The notes under the pieces are model-generated. The model was not told the DNA's origin. It saw nothing but the letters and a program-made list of their open reading frames with translations, and did not search any database. From contig JALCKY010000001.1 of assembly GCA_022647575.1 (NCBI GenBank), positions 620,001 through 684,000 on the forward strand: 64,000 nt of DNA. The letters run 5' to 3'. The DNA comes from Lachnospiraceae bacterium. GTDB taxonomy: Bacteria; Bacillota; Clostridia; Lachnospirales; Lachnospiraceae. Below, piece after piece: positions 55,436 to 64,000 of this stretch (positions within the stretch are counted from its first letter, which is position 1; every line of letters begins with the position of its first letter). The position numbers were made by a program, and so were the translations under genes.

Positions 55436-55515
55436 TCTGCAACTGGCTGCCATTCCTATACGGAGAAGGCCCTTATCAGCTTTGCGGCCCAGCCTTTCGG
55501 CTGGTGTGCTCATTC
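55436..55515 (-). ncRNA. Probable c-di-GMP-I (GEMM-I) riboswitch aptamer
   Basis: Minus strand, in order: GAGCACACC, stem CCAGCC-GAAA-GGCTGG (55489-55504) with the GNRA tetraloop of GEMM P2, the joining core CGCAAAGC (55479-55486), GGGCCT, and ATGGCAGCCAGTTGC (ending 55439). This order and these core bases are the class hallmarks. Promoter upstream and terminator downstream complete a transcriptional switch. GGCAAACC is altered to GCACACC, so a related ligand (cGAMP-type variant) cannot be excluded. Confidence 0.75.
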
Positions 55516-55520
55516 ACCTA

Positions 55521-55549
55521 ATGATATTTCGAAATCAGAAAGATTGCAA
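55521..55549 (-). promoter_or_regulatory. Promoter of the riboswitch-controlled operon
   Basis: Minus strand: TTGCAA (55544-55549), 17 bases, TATCAT (55521-55526). The transcript would start near 55514, at the aptamer. 55550-55682 holds only AT-rich sequence and the MATE promoter. Confidence 0.7.
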
Positions 55550-55670
55550 GCATTCTTTTCTGGATTTTATTGTTTTTATTTTCTCTTAATTTTTTCGTTC
55601 ATTTACACCCTTATTTGCGCCTTTGTTTTCCCGTTCATCCCCCCGCCTGTTCAAAAGCCGCTTTCTCTGC

Positions 55671-55676
55671 TATACT
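55671..55676 (+). promoter_or_regulatory. Candidate -10 box of the MATE gene
   Basis: TATACT only 6 bases before the ATG at 55683, without a ribosome binding site. The -35 position is poor. If used, the mRNA would be leaderless. Confidence 0.35.
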
Positions 55677-55682
55677 GGTAAA

Positions 55683-57113
55683 ATGAATTCCGGGTTTGAA
55701 AAACTTTCCGTGCGCCGCTCCCTCATCGGGGACAGGGCTTTCTATCATCGGGTTTTCGTGATCATCCTCCCGATGATTGTTCAGAATACCCTTTCGAGCG
55801 TCCTGGGCCTTCTGGACAATATCATGGTCGGGCAGATCGGCACCCTGCCCATGTCCGCCGTCGCCATCACGAGCCAGCTGTTTTTCGTCTTCTATCTGAC
55901 ACTTTTCGGGGCACTGGCCGGCGCCGGCATCTACGGCGCGCAGTTCTTCGGCAGCGGAAATACGGAAGGCGTGCGCAACACCCTGCGCGTCAAATTCATG
56001 GTCGGCTTCCTCCTGACCGCCGCGGCAATGCTGCTGTTCTTCTTTGCGGGGGATGCGATCATCGCTTCCTTCATTTCCGCCGGGACTCCGGAGGCGGACC
56101 GCGTCGCGACGCTCTCCTATGCGCACGATTATCTTTTCATCATGATTCTCGGAATGCTTCCGTTCGCCGTCACTTCCAGCTATGCCAGCACGCTCCGGGA
56201 ATGCGGAAAGACCGCCCTTCCGATGAAGGCCGGCATTATCGCGATGATCACCAATTTCATTTTCAATTCCCTGCTGATTTTCGGCCTTTTCGGATTTCCG
56301 AAGCTGGGCGTGGCCGGTGCCGCGATTGCGACGGTGCTCTCCCGTTTCGTGGAAGCCTTCATCGTCGTCTTCTTCTCGCACCGGAATAAAAAAACCTATG
56401 GTTTCCTTGAAGGGCTGTACAGGCGCCTCACCGTTCCGCGTGCCTTTTTCTTCCAGGTCGTCGCCAAGAGCGCCCCGCTTCTCATCAATGAATTCATGTG
56501 GTCGGCCGGGCAGGCTTTCAGCCTGCAGTGTTTCTCGCACCGCGGCATCGCAGTCATCGCCGCCCTGAACATCTGCTACACGGTTTCCGACATCTGCCAT
56601 CAGGTTTACATAACTTTAGGCAGTGCTGCCCAGATCGTCATCGGGCAGGAACTTGGTGCCAACCATCTGACCGATGCCCGCTACTCGGCATGGCGCATGA
56701 TCACGCTGGCCACTGCCTGCTGCGTCCTGACCGGCATTCTCCTGGCGGTCTGCGCCCCGTTCATTCCTCTCATCTACAATACGGAAAATGAGATCCGTCA
56801 GATGGCCACCGGTTTTCTTCTGATCACCGCCTGCTGCCTGCCGCTCTTCGGCTTCGACACCACGGAATATTTCGTGCTGCGCTCCGGCGGCAAGACTGTC
56901 ATCACGTTTCTCTTCGACAGCTGCTTCTCCTGGTGCGTGACCATCCCGGCAACCTTCCTGCTGATTTATTTCACGGATCTTTCCATCATGCCGATCTTCG
57001 CTGTCGTCTGCGGCAGCGACCTCATCAAATGCATCATCGGCTTCGTCCTCGTCAAAAAGGGAATCTGGGTAAAGAACCTGGTCTCACAGGAAACGCCGCC
57101 GGCCTCAGCATGA
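55683..57113 (+). CDS. MATE-family multidrug/cation antiporter
   Basis: 476 residues with 12 hydrophobic segments in two similar halves. Exports drugs or metabolites against Na+ or H+. VQNTLSSVLGLLDNIMVGQIG near helix 1, GAGIYGAQFFG after helix 2 and IVIGQELGANHLTDA in the second half are MATE motifs. The start is placed at 55683, just before NSGFEKLSVRRSL. It ends 37 bases before the convergent ABC permease gene; no clear terminator is seen between them. Confidence 0.9.
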   Translation: MNSGFEKLSVRRSLIGDRAFYHRVFVIILPMIVQNTLSSVLGLLDNIMVGQIGTLPMSAVAITSQLFFVFYLTLFGALAGAGIYGAQFFGSGNTEGVRNTLRVKFMVGFLLTAAAMLLFFFAGDAIIASFISAGTPEADRVATLSYAHDYLFIMILGMLPFAVTSSYASTLRECGKTALPMKAGIIAMITNFIFNSLLIFGLFGFPKLGVAGAAIATVLSRFVEAFIVVFFSHRNKKTYGFLEGLYRRLTVPRAFFFQVVAKSAPLLINEFMWSAGQAFSLQCFSHRGIAVIAALNICYTVSDICHQVYITLGSAAQIVIGQELGANHLTDARYSAWRMITLATACCVLTGILLAVCAPFIPLIYNTENEIRQMATGFLLITACCLPLFGFDTTEYFVLRSGGKTVITFLFDSCFSWCVTIPATFLLIYFTDLSIMPIFAVVCGSDLIKCIIGFVLVKKGIWVKNLVSQETPPASA

Positions 57114-57150
57114 ATCCGGCATAAGCACCGGTCACGACAGGGGCTGATTT

Positions 57151-57891
57151 TCAGAATTCCAGCTCCCTCTTCCGGAAAACGAGGATCGACGCCGTAAGTC
57201 CCGCCGCGAAATACACCAGGATTCCGAGCAGGGCGGAGAAATCGCATTTCCCTGCCAGCAGAGCCTCTTTGAAAGCATCCAGGAACGTCGTCAGCGTAAA
57301 GGAATCGATATGGAGATTTGAGAACCCGGGCACAAGGGCCAGCGCCCCGATGGCCAGGTTCAGGAAGCCGATCTGCAGCGCCAGGTAAAGCAGCGTTCCA
57401 AGTCCCGTGCTCTGCATGAAGAACATCAGGATCATCGTCAGGTTCGTAAAGGAAATGATCCGGATCCATTCGACCAGCAGCTCCAGCACGATCGTAATGA
57501 GCTGTCCCGCATCCAGTCCCGCGCTGAAGGCGCCGACCAGGGCAACCGCGACGACTCCGAAGAAGACAAGATCGATGGCACTCATCAGCATCATTTCCAG
57601 CAGCTTGCTGACCACGACCTGCGGACGCGAAATGCCGATGCCGATGGCCGCCTGCATGGATTTGGCACGAAAGTCATCGCCGAAAACCGCCAGCAGTTCG
57701 GTCAGGCCGACGGCAAAGGACAGGACTCCGATATAGGTTCCGATGTTGTTGGCATAAGATGCGGGCTCGCCGCCCATCAGGCGCGTCACGCCCATGACTC
57801 CCAAAAGGATCAGGGCCAGAAGCAGGATCACGATCAGCCTGGGGATTCTCCGGAAAATTCTTTTAATGTCTGCCGCCAGATAATTACGCAT
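57151..57891 (-). CDS. ABC-2 type exporter permease
   Basis: 246 residues with six hydrophobic segments, an ABC-2 transporter permease of the lantibiotic-immunity/bacitracin-export type. AADIKRIFRRIPRLIVILLL opens the chain and VFRKRELEF ends it, as in the family. Pairs with the ATPase upstream, with which it overlaps by 8 bases. GGAGG precedes the ATG at 57891. Confidence 0.85.
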   Translation of the reverse strand: MRNYLAADIKRIFRRIPRLIVILLLALILLGVMGVTRLMGGEPASYANNIGTYIGVLSFAVGLTELLAVFGDDFRAKSMQAAIGIGISRPQVVVSKLLEMMLMSAIDLVFFGVVAVALVGAFSAGLDAGQLITIVLELLVEWIRIISFTNLTMILMFFMQSTGLGTLLYLALQIGFLNLAIGALALVPGFSNLHIDSFTLTTFLDAFKEALLAGKCDFSALLGILVYFAAGLTASILVFRKRELEF

Positions 57892-58693
57892 GGTCTGTCT
57901 CCTCCAGAAGATGGAAATAATACTCTTCCAGGCTGCCCGCTTCCTGCGTCTCCTCGAGAACCGGAACGCCGGCATCCTGAAGGGCTTTTTTGGCGCGCGG
58001 AAGATCATCGATCCGGAGCCGCACGGTACGGTCCGCCGCCATCAGGTCCTCCTGCGTCACGACCTTTGCGATCACGCCGTTGTTGACAATCCCGAAGCGA
58101 TGCGCCGTATGCTGCAGCTCGCCGAGGATATGCGAGGAAATGATGACTGTCATCCCGTAGTCATGGTTCAGCGTCTGCACCAGGTGCCGGACGTCGGCGA
58201 TGCCCTGCGGATCAAGTCCGTTGACAGGTTCGTCGAGTATCAGGATCTCGGGATTCCCCAGAAGCGCATTTCCGATTCCGAGCCGCTGCTTCATTCCCAG
58301 GGAAAAGGTCGAGAATTTTCCTTTCTCCGTATCGAGGCCGATGACTTTCAGCACCCGGTCGACTTCGCCCCTGTCCGGAATGTTCTTCAGCGTCCGGTAG
58401 TATTCGAGATTGCCGCGCGCATCCAGGTACGGGAAGAAATTCAGCCCGATGAAGAAGCCGATCCTCTTCCTTCCCTCTTCAATGCTCTCGCCTTCCCTGC
58501 CGATTCTCAGTTCGCCGTCCTTGTAGTCCGAGAGCCCGAGGATGATCTTGAAGATCGTCGTTTTCCCGGCTCCGTTCCGTCCGATCAATCCGAACAGCTC
58601 TCCCTTTCCGATTGAAAGGTCGATTCCTTTCAGGACTTCTTTTTTTCCGTAGCTTTTCCGGATTCCGTGAAGCTCAATAACCGGTTCTTCCAT
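57884..58693 (-). CDS. ABC exporter ATPase (BcrA-like)
   Basis: 269 residues. Walker A GRNGAGKTT, Q-loop near GFFIGLNFFP, signature FSLGMKQRLGIG, Walker B ILILDEP and switch His in SSHILGEL. The C-terminal domain (AADRTVRLRIDDLPRAKKAL) is typical of peptide-antibiotic exporters. With the permease it may give resistance to or export a peptide. Substrate unknown. Confidence 0.92.
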   Translation of the reverse strand: MEEPVIELHGIRKSYGKKEVLKGIDLSIGKGELFGLIGRNGAGKTTIFKIILGLSDYKDGELRIGREGESIEEGRKRIGFFIGLNFFPYLDARGNLEYYRTLKNIPDRGEVDRVLKVIGLDTEKGKFSTFSLGMKQRLGIGNALLGNPEILILDEPVNGLDPQGIADVRHLVQTLNHDYGMTVIISSHILGELQHTAHRFGIVNNGVIAKVVTQEDLMAADRTVRLRIDDLPRAKKALQDAGVPVLEETQEAGSLEEYYFHLLEETDHA

Positions 58694-58746
58694 TTGGTTC
58701 AGGCCGTCCTTTTCTCGTCATTTGCATAAAAAATTTCCCAAATCGG

Positions 58747-58775
58747 TTTCAACTTTCGCATTTCTATATTATACT
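58747..58775 (+). promoter_or_regulatory. Promoter of the nucleoside transporter operon
   Basis: TTTCAA (58747-58752), 17 bases, TATACT (58770-58775), about 68 bases before the BMP gene. A palindromic ATGTACAT lies at 58803-58810. Confidence 0.5.
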
Positions 58776-58843
58776 GTAAATGTAGCTGTGATTGCATTTT
58801 TTATGTACATTTTTCTTCGCCACACCTAAGGGAGGGATGCTGC

Positions 58844-59878
58844 ATGAAATGGAAGAGACCGGCTGCTTTTTTTGTCTGTGCAGCCATGGTTCTTGGCCTC
58901 ACTGCCTGCGCATCGTCGAATACAGGCAGCAAGTATGACTACATGATTGCCATGATCACCGATACCGGAGGCGTGAACGACCAGTCCTTCAACCAGTCTG
59001 CCTGGGAAGGCCTCAAACAGCTCCATGCCGATACCGGCATCAAAGTCAACTACATCGAATCGAAGCAGACGTCCGATTTCGTTTCGAACCTGGACGTCCT
59101 GGCAGACAACGGCGCGAAATTCCTCTGGGCCATCGGCTTCAATACCGTCGACGCGGTCACGCAGGCCGCTGCCGTCAACCCCGAACTCAATTATGCCGTC
59201 GTCGACAATGCTTTTGATGATCCGGCGGACAACATCACCGGCGTCGTGTTCCGTGCCCAGGAATCTTCCTTCATGGTCGGCTACATCGCGGCGGCGGTGA
59301 GCAAGACCGGAAAGGTCGGTTTCATCGGCGGCATTTCCCTTCCTGTCATCAAGCAGTTTGAATGCGGATATCTGGCAGGCGTCGCCTACGGTGCGAAGAA
59401 GCTGAACAAGACCGTGACCGTCTCGTCACAGTACGCGGAATCCTTTGCCGACGCGGCCAAAGGCAAAGCCATCGCCAACAAGATGTTCTCCGACGGCTGC
59501 GACGTCATCTACCATGCCGCCGGCAATACCGGGCAGGGCATGATCGAAGCTGCCAAGGAAGCCGGGAAATGGGCCATCGGCGTCGACCGCGACCAGGCTT
59601 ATCTGGCCCCGGACAACGTCCTGACCTCCGCCCTGAAGAATGTCTATGCCGGCGTCGAAAAACTCTCCGAGTCCTACATGGCCGGCGAGAAGATCGGCGG
59701 ACAGAACGTGTCGTACGGACTTGCGGACGGCGCAGTCGGCATCCCCAAGGAGCATCCGAACTATTCCGATGACATCTATAACGCGGCCATCGAAGTCGGC
59801 GATCAGATTTCCAAGGGAACCATCGTGCCGCCTTCCACGGAAGACGAATACAATGCCTTCATCAAGGCCCTGGGCTAG
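58844..59878 (+). CDS. BMP-family nucleoside-binding lipoprotein
   Basis: 344 residues. A lipoprotein signal ends in LTAC (Cys22), so the protein is lipid-anchored outside the membrane. The BMP/PnrA domain has TDTGGVNDQSFNQSAWEGL, VVDNAFDD, YIAAAVSKTGKVGFIGG, AAGNTGQGMIEAAKE and GVDRDQ, residues that hold purine nucleosides in PnrA. The operon continues with ATPase, two permeases and deoB, which confirms a nucleoside importer. AGGGAGG lies upstream of the ATG. Confidence 0.95.
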   Translation: MKWKRPAAFFVCAAMVLGLTACASSNTGSKYDYMIAMITDTGGVNDQSFNQSAWEGLKQLHADTGIKVNYIESKQTSDFVSNLDVLADNGAKFLWAIGFNTVDAVTQAAAVNPELNYAVVDNAFDDPADNITGVVFRAQESSFMVGYIAAAVSKTGKVGFIGGISLPVIKQFECGYLAGVAYGAKKLNKTVTVSSQYAESFADAAKGKAIANKMFSDGCDVIYHAAGNTGQGMIEAAKEAGKWAIGVDRDQAYLAPDNVLTSALKNVYAGVEKLSESYMAGEKIGGQNVSYGLADGAVGIPKEHPNYSDDIYNAAIEVGDQISKGTIVPPSTEDEYNAFIKALG

Positions 59879-59892
59879 AAAGGAGGAGCAGA

Positions 59893-61462
59893 ATGGCTGA
59901 AGCGGAGAACACCGTTTACAAAGCACCGGAAATCAGCAGCGAATATGCCGTGCAGATGCACGGGATCACAAAGAAGTTCGGTTCCTTCTATGCCCTGACG
60001 GACATGAACCTCGACGTGAAGAAGGGAACGATTCATTCCCTCCTCGGAGAAAACGGAGCCGGCAAGAGCACTCTCATGAACGTGCTCTACGGACTCTACA
60101 CGCCGGAAGAAGGCCGCATTTACATCAACGGAAAAGAAGTCAGCATCAAAAACCCGAACGTCGCGATTGCCAACGGAATCGGCATGGTGCATCAGCATTT
60201 CATGCTGGTCGAGGATTTCACCGTCACGCAGAACATCATCCTCGGAAGCGAAACCACCTCCGCGGGCATCGTCCTCAACATGGCGCAGGCGAAAAAGAAC
60301 GTTCAGGAGATCGTAAAGAAATACGGACTGGAAGTCGATCCGGACGCACTCGTCTCTGACATCTCCGTCGGCATGCAGCAGAGGGTCGAGATCCTGAAGG
60401 CGCTGTACCGCGGCGCCGAGATCCTGATCCTCGACGAACCGACGGCTGTCCTGACGCCGCAGGAAATCGAAGAGCTCCTGTCCATCATGAAGAACCTCAT
60501 AAAAGACGGCAAGACCGTCATCATCATCACGCATAAGCTGAAGGAGATCCAGCAGTCCTCGGACGTCTGCACGATCATCCGCCGCGGGAAATACATCGAT
60601 ACCGTTCCGGTTGCCGGATGCTCGGAAGAAGACCTGGCCACGATGATGGTCGGCCACTCCGTCAAGCTCATCGTCGACCGGACGCCCGCCAAGCCGGGAA
60701 AGACCGTCTTTGAGATTTCGGGCCTGACCGTGAAAAACGACCAGGGAATCGAGGCCGTCAAGGGCCTGAACCTGAAGGTCCGGGCAGGCGAGATCGTCGG
60801 CATCGCCGGCATCGACGGCAACGGACAGAAGGAACTGATGGAAGCGGTGAACAACCTGAAGAAAGGCCGAAAGCGGAACCATTTCCATCGACGGAAAGGA
60901 AATCCAGAACACCTCTCCTGCCTTCGCCCTCGAACAGGGGCTGGCGACCATTCCGGAAGACCGCCACAAGAACGGCCTCGTCCTGCAGTTTACCTGCAGC
61001 GAGAACGCGATCCTTGAGAAATACCGCAGTCCGGAATTTTCGAAGGGCGCCGTGATCGACCAGAAGAAAATGACGGACTTCATGAATGAACTGGTCAAAG
61101 AATACGATATCCGCCCGGAAGACTGCGGGCCGAAAAAGGCCGCGGGACTCTCCGGCGGCAACCAGCAGAAAATCATCATCGGGCGCGAGATTGCCAATCA
61201 CCCGAAGGTCCTGATCGCGGTCCAGCCGACACGCGGACTGGACGTCGGCGCCATTGAGAACGTGCACCGGACGCTGATTGCGCAGCGCGACAAGGGCGTC
61301 GCGATCCTGCTCATTTCCTATGAGCTCGATGAAGTCATGAATCTTTCCGACACCATCGCGGTCATTTACGACGGGCAGATCAAATGCACGTTCAATCACG
61401 GCGAAGCGACGCAGAACCAGATCGGACTTCTGATGGGAGGAGGCGGCACTGATGGAAAGTAA
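59893..61462 (+). pseudogene. Nucleoside ABC transporter ATPase (tandem domain), one frameshift
   Basis: About 522 residues when repaired. First nucleotide-binding domain: Walker A GENGAGKS, signature ISVGMQQRVEI, Walker B LILDEPT. Second domain: degenerate Walker A region GIDGNGQKE, signature LSGGNQQK, then LIAVQPTRGLD, the arrangement of NupO/RbsA-type importers. The frame breaks near 60868 in GAAGAAAGGCCG; removing one G restores KKAESGTISIDGKEIQ. The break lies in a conserved protein within an otherwise intact operon, so a base error is likely. Overlaps the next gene by 11 bases. Confidence 0.9.
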
Positions 61463-62588
61463 ATGGAAAACATTCCTGAAAAAACCGATCATGCTGTCGG
61501 TCATGGCGGTCATCTTCGGCTTCCTCGTCGCCATGGTCATCATGGCGCTGGCCGGCTATAACCCGTTTGCCTCGATCGGCTCCCTGTTTGTCGGCATGTT
61601 CGGCAGCCCGAAGCGGATCTTCAACATCTTCATCAAGAGCACGCCGATTATCTTCACCGGCATCGGCGTTGCCTTTGCCATCAAGACCGGGCTCTTCAAC
61701 ATCGGCGCCGAGGGACAGTTCATCATGGCGGAAATCGCCGCTGTCCTTATAGGCATCACAGTTCACCTTCCGGCCTTCCTGGAAATCCCGCTCATCGTCC
61801 TGGCGGCAGCGGTTGCCGGCGGACTCTACGGCGGACTGGTCGGATGGCTAAAGGCAAAATTCGGGATCAACGAAGTCATCACCTCGATCATGCTGAACTG
61901 GATCGCGCTTTATTTCTCCAACTGGATCTGCGGACTTTCCGCTTTTGCCGGGGCCGGCTCCAGCACGCAGAAGATCGACGCGGCCGGCTATACGACCATC
62001 CTCAATACCTGGAAGCGCACGGACGGAATGGACTCTCTCATGAACGGCGGACCGCTGGCCAGGGCTTTCCTCAAGACGGACGTGAACATCGGCTTTTTGG
62101 CGGCGATTGCCGCGGCACTCTTCATTTCCTGGCTGCTGTACAAAACCAAAAGAGGCTTTGAGCTTCGCGCCGTCGGCTTCAACAAGGACGCGGCGAAATT
62201 CACCGGCATCAACGTGAACCGCAGCATCGTCGAAGCCATGATCATTTCGGGTGCTCTCTGCGGACTGGGCGCGGCGTTCTACATCACCGGCCAGTGGCCG
62301 CACTGCATTTCCACGCTCACCAACTTCGAAGGCTACGGCCTCAACGGGCTGTCGGTGGCCTTCATCGCGATGAGCTCTCCGATCGGCTGCCTGTTCGCCG
62401 GGCTTCTGTTCGGCGGTCTCCTGTACGGCGGCTCGACCCTGCAGCTGGTCATGGGCGTCCCGACCGAAATCATCAACATCATCATCGGCATCATCGTCTT
62501 CTTCTGCGCCCTGACGTATATCCTTCCGAAATTCATCGACCGTCTCGGCACGAAGAAAGTGAAGAAAGGAGGTGCCGCAAATGTCTAA
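61452..62588 (+). CDS. Nucleoside ABC transporter permease 1
   Basis: 378 residues with 8-10 hydrophobic segments, BPD_transp_2 family (NupP type). IFTGIGVAFAIKTGLFNIGA and the EGQ motif, ELRAVGFNKDAAKFTGIN (coupling loop) and LNGLSVAFIAMSSP are the signatures. Pairs with the permease encoded next. Confidence 0.93.
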   Translation: MESKWKTFLKKPIMLSVMAVIFGFLVAMVIMALAGYNPFASIGSLFVGMFGSPKRIFNIFIKSTPIIFTGIGVAFAIKTGLFNIGAEGQFIMAEIAAVLIGITVHLPAFLEIPLIVLAAAVAGGLYGGLVGWLKAKFGINEVITSIMLNWIALYFSNWICGLSAFAGAGSSTQKIDAAGYTTILNTWKRTDGMDSLMNGGPLARAFLKTDVNIGFLAAIAAALFISWLLYKTKRGFELRAVGFNKDAAKFTGINVNRSIVEAMIISGALCGLGAAFYITGQWPHCISTLTNFEGYGLNGLSVAFIAMSSPIGCLFAGLLFGGLLYGGSTLQLVMGVPTEIINIIIGIIVFFCALTYILPKFIDRLGTKKVKKGGAANV

Positions 62589-63495
62589 CGTGATCCTCTT
62601 CATCGGCATCATGCTGATGTATTCCACGCCTCTTGCCCTGGCTGCCGAAGGCTCCGTGATCTCGGAGCGCTGCGGCGTCGTCAACATCGGCATTGAAGGC
62701 ATGATGACCATCGGCGCCTTTACGGGCGCGGCCGTCGGCTACTTCACGGGCTCCGCCTGGATCGGCTTTCTGTGCGCGGGCATCGCGGGCGGCGTCTTCG
62801 GGCTTCTGCACGCCTGGGCTTCGGTCAGCGGAAAGGCCGACCAGACCGTCTCCGGCATCGCGATCAACCTGATTGCCCCGGGGCTGGCCCTCTTCCTGAG
62901 CCGCCGTCTTTTCGCGGGCGGCACGCAGACGCCTCCGGTCACGGACAAGATTCCGAAGCTGATTCCATCCGGCCTGCCCGGCATCTGGAACAATCTGAAC
63001 GTCGACTGGACGACTGTCCTCGCACTGCTCTTCGCCGTCGCGCTCTGGTTCATTTTCTATAAAACGACCTGGGGCCTTCACATCCGCGCGGTCGGCGAAC
63101 ATCCCGGCGCGGCCGATACGCTCGGCATCAATGTCTACAGAGTCCGCTACATCTGCGTGATCCTCTCCGGCGTCCTTTCGGGCTTCGGAGGCGCGGCCGT
63201 CACGCTGGCGATCATTTCCCAGTTCTCGCCGACCGCCATCGCCGGCCAGGGCTTCATCGCCATCGCGGCCGTCATCTTCGGAAAATGGACCCCGCACGGC
63301 GGCTATCTTGCCTGCCTTCTGTTCGGCGCGGCGCAGGCCCTGACCGTTCTTCTGGGCGGCGGCAGCTTCGCGGTGCCTGCGGAGATCCTCAGCATGCTGC
63401 CTTACGTCCTGACCATCATCATCCTGATTCTCTTTGTCGGACGCGCTTCCGCTCCGAAAGCATCAGGTGTCCCTTACGAGAAAGGAGTCCGATAA
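62581..63495 (+). CDS. Nucleoside ABC transporter permease 2
   Basis: 304 residues, BPD_transp_2 family (NupQ type). STPLALAAEGSVISERCGVV, NIGIEGMM, LHIRAVGEHPGAADTLGIN (coupling loop) and GQGFIAIAAVIFGKW are characteristic. Start at 62581 with AGGAGGTG upstream, overlapping permease 1 by 8 bases. Confidence 0.93.
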   Translation: MSNVILFIGIMLMYSTPLALAAEGSVISERCGVVNIGIEGMMTIGAFTGAAVGYFTGSAWIGFLCAGIAGGVFGLLHAWASVSGKADQTVSGIAINLIAPGLALFLSRRLFAGGTQTPPVTDKIPKLIPSGLPGIWNNLNVDWTTVLALLFAVALWFIFYKTTWGLHIRAVGEHPGAADTLGINVYRVRYICVILSGVLSGFGGAAVTLAIISQFSPTAIAGQGFIAIAAVIFGKWTPHGGYLACLLFGAAQALTVLLGGGSFAVPAEILSMLPYVLTIIILILFVGRASAPKASGVPYEKGVR

Positions 63496-63498
63496 GCT

Positions 63499-64000
63499 AT
63501 GTCAAAGTATAATCGCATTTTCGTCATCGTCATCGATTCCATGGGAATCGGGAACGCGCCGGACGCGGCGGATTTCGGAGACAAGGGGGCCGACACGCTC
63601 GGACACATTTCCGAAAAGCTCGGGACCTTCCTCATCCCGAACCTCGTCTCGCTCGGCCTGTCGAACCTGAAGTCCATGACGTGGAATCCGCCCCGGGAAA
63701 ATACGCGCGGCTATGCCTGCCGGATGACCGAGAAGAGCCACGGCAAGGATACCATGACCGGCCACTGGGAAATGATGGGACTCTATACGACGCGTCCTTT
63801 CATCACCTTTACCGAACACGGCTTCCCGCCGGAGCTCATTAAAGAACTCGAAGAAAAATGCGGTAAGGAAATCATCGGAAATAAGGCGGCTTCCGGCACC
63901 GAGATCCTGGACGAGCTCGGCGAAGAGGAAATCTACCACAACAAGATGATTGTCTACACGTCCTCCGATTCCGTGCTGCAGATCTGCGGAAATGAAAAGA
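63499..64000 (+). CDS. deoB: Phosphopentomutase, N-terminal part (runs off window)
   Basis: 167 codons visible of about 390. Interconverts (deoxy)ribose-1-phosphate and -5-phosphate. [19 protein letters not shown] supplies the first metal Asp, [16 protein letters not shown] holds the phosphorylated Thr, and SDSVLQI follows. Placed directly after the nucleoside importer, it feeds salvaged pentose into central metabolism. AAAGGAG lies upstream of the ATG. Confidence 0.95.
   Translation, partial: MSKYNRIFVIVIDSMGIGNAPDAADFGDKGADTLGHISEKLGTFLIPNLVSLGLSNLKSMTWNPPRENTRGYACRMTEKSHGKDTMTGHWEMMGLYTTRPFITFTEHGFPPELIKELEEKCGKEIIGNKAASGTEILDELGEEEIYHNKMIVYTSSDSVLQICGNEK

Overview
The window reads as a chromosomal segment of a Gram-positive anaerobe of the Bacillota, most likely Clostridia (Lachnospirales-like). 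The evidence is a single-chain PurL of 1273 residues, a stand-alone AICAR transformylase instead of a bifunctional PurH, DUF3810, DUF4173 and DUF2975 proteins, cell-wall-binding-repeat-2 (CWB2) surface proteins, a BMP-type nucleoside ABC transporter, strong AGGAGG ribosome binding sites and TTGACA/TATAAT promoters. Most genes look GC-rich. The stretch from about 31.8 to 42 kb is clearly AT-richer and carries an IS21 element and the CWB2 genes. No rRNA, tRNA or CRISPR array was seen.

Layout. 1-6.2 kb (minus): a cell-envelope set with a ricin-lectin/amidase (broken), an M14 carboxypeptidase, a flavodoxin/PNPOx fusion, DUF3810 and the start of a UvrD-like helicase. 6.3-7.6 kb (plus): a family 2 glycosyltransferase with one frameshift. 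7.6-11.1 kb (minus): uracil/xanthine permease, hypB and an M20 peptidase. 11.3-12.8 kb (minus): a RelB/YoeB-type toxin-antitoxin pair directly coupled to an RluA-type pseudouridine synthase. 12.8-13.8 kb: a Gfo/Idh oxidoreductase, followed by an unannotated toxin relic. 14.1-26.7 kb (minus): the purine operon purE-C-F-M-N-H-D-L-guaB with its promoter, possible PurR boxes and a leader terminator. 26.9-31.4 kb (minus): a protein with 42-bp tandem repeats, a DUF2975/HTH/DUF4173 module with a palindromic operator, and an acyltransferase-like protein.

31.5-42.3 kb is the accessory region. It holds a Panacea-type antitoxin coupled to DUF1294, an integrase relic, an IS21 element whose istB is cut off, and two paralogous CWB2 genes in inverted orientation around a frameshifted aldose-1-epimerase-like gene. 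42.4-47.5 kb: a hybrid histidine kinase with two periplasmic-type binding domains (broken), an MFS transporter and a GDPD phosphodiesterase (frameshifted). 47.5-54.3 kb (minus): TetR regulator, FGGY kinase, class II aldolase, GtrA protein and class III aminotransferase, plus an EIIC-type permease. 54.4-55.5 kb (minus): a truncated HTH regulator and a membrane protein behind what looks like a c-di-GMP-I riboswitch with a terminator. 55.7-58.7 kb: a MATE exporter and an ABC-2 exporter pair. 58.8-64 kb (plus): a nucleoside ABC transporter and deoB. With the purine operon, this last block links purine synthesis and nucleoside salvage.

Two cross-cutting observations matter for anyone using the annotation. 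First, an unusual number of single-base frameshifts, one amber stop and one foldback triplication break otherwise well-conserved genes, so base-level assembly errors must be considered. Second, a GC-rich hairpin repeat family built on GGGGACGGGGGTGGTGG occurs at five sites, once inside the purN reading frame and once directly against a start codon.
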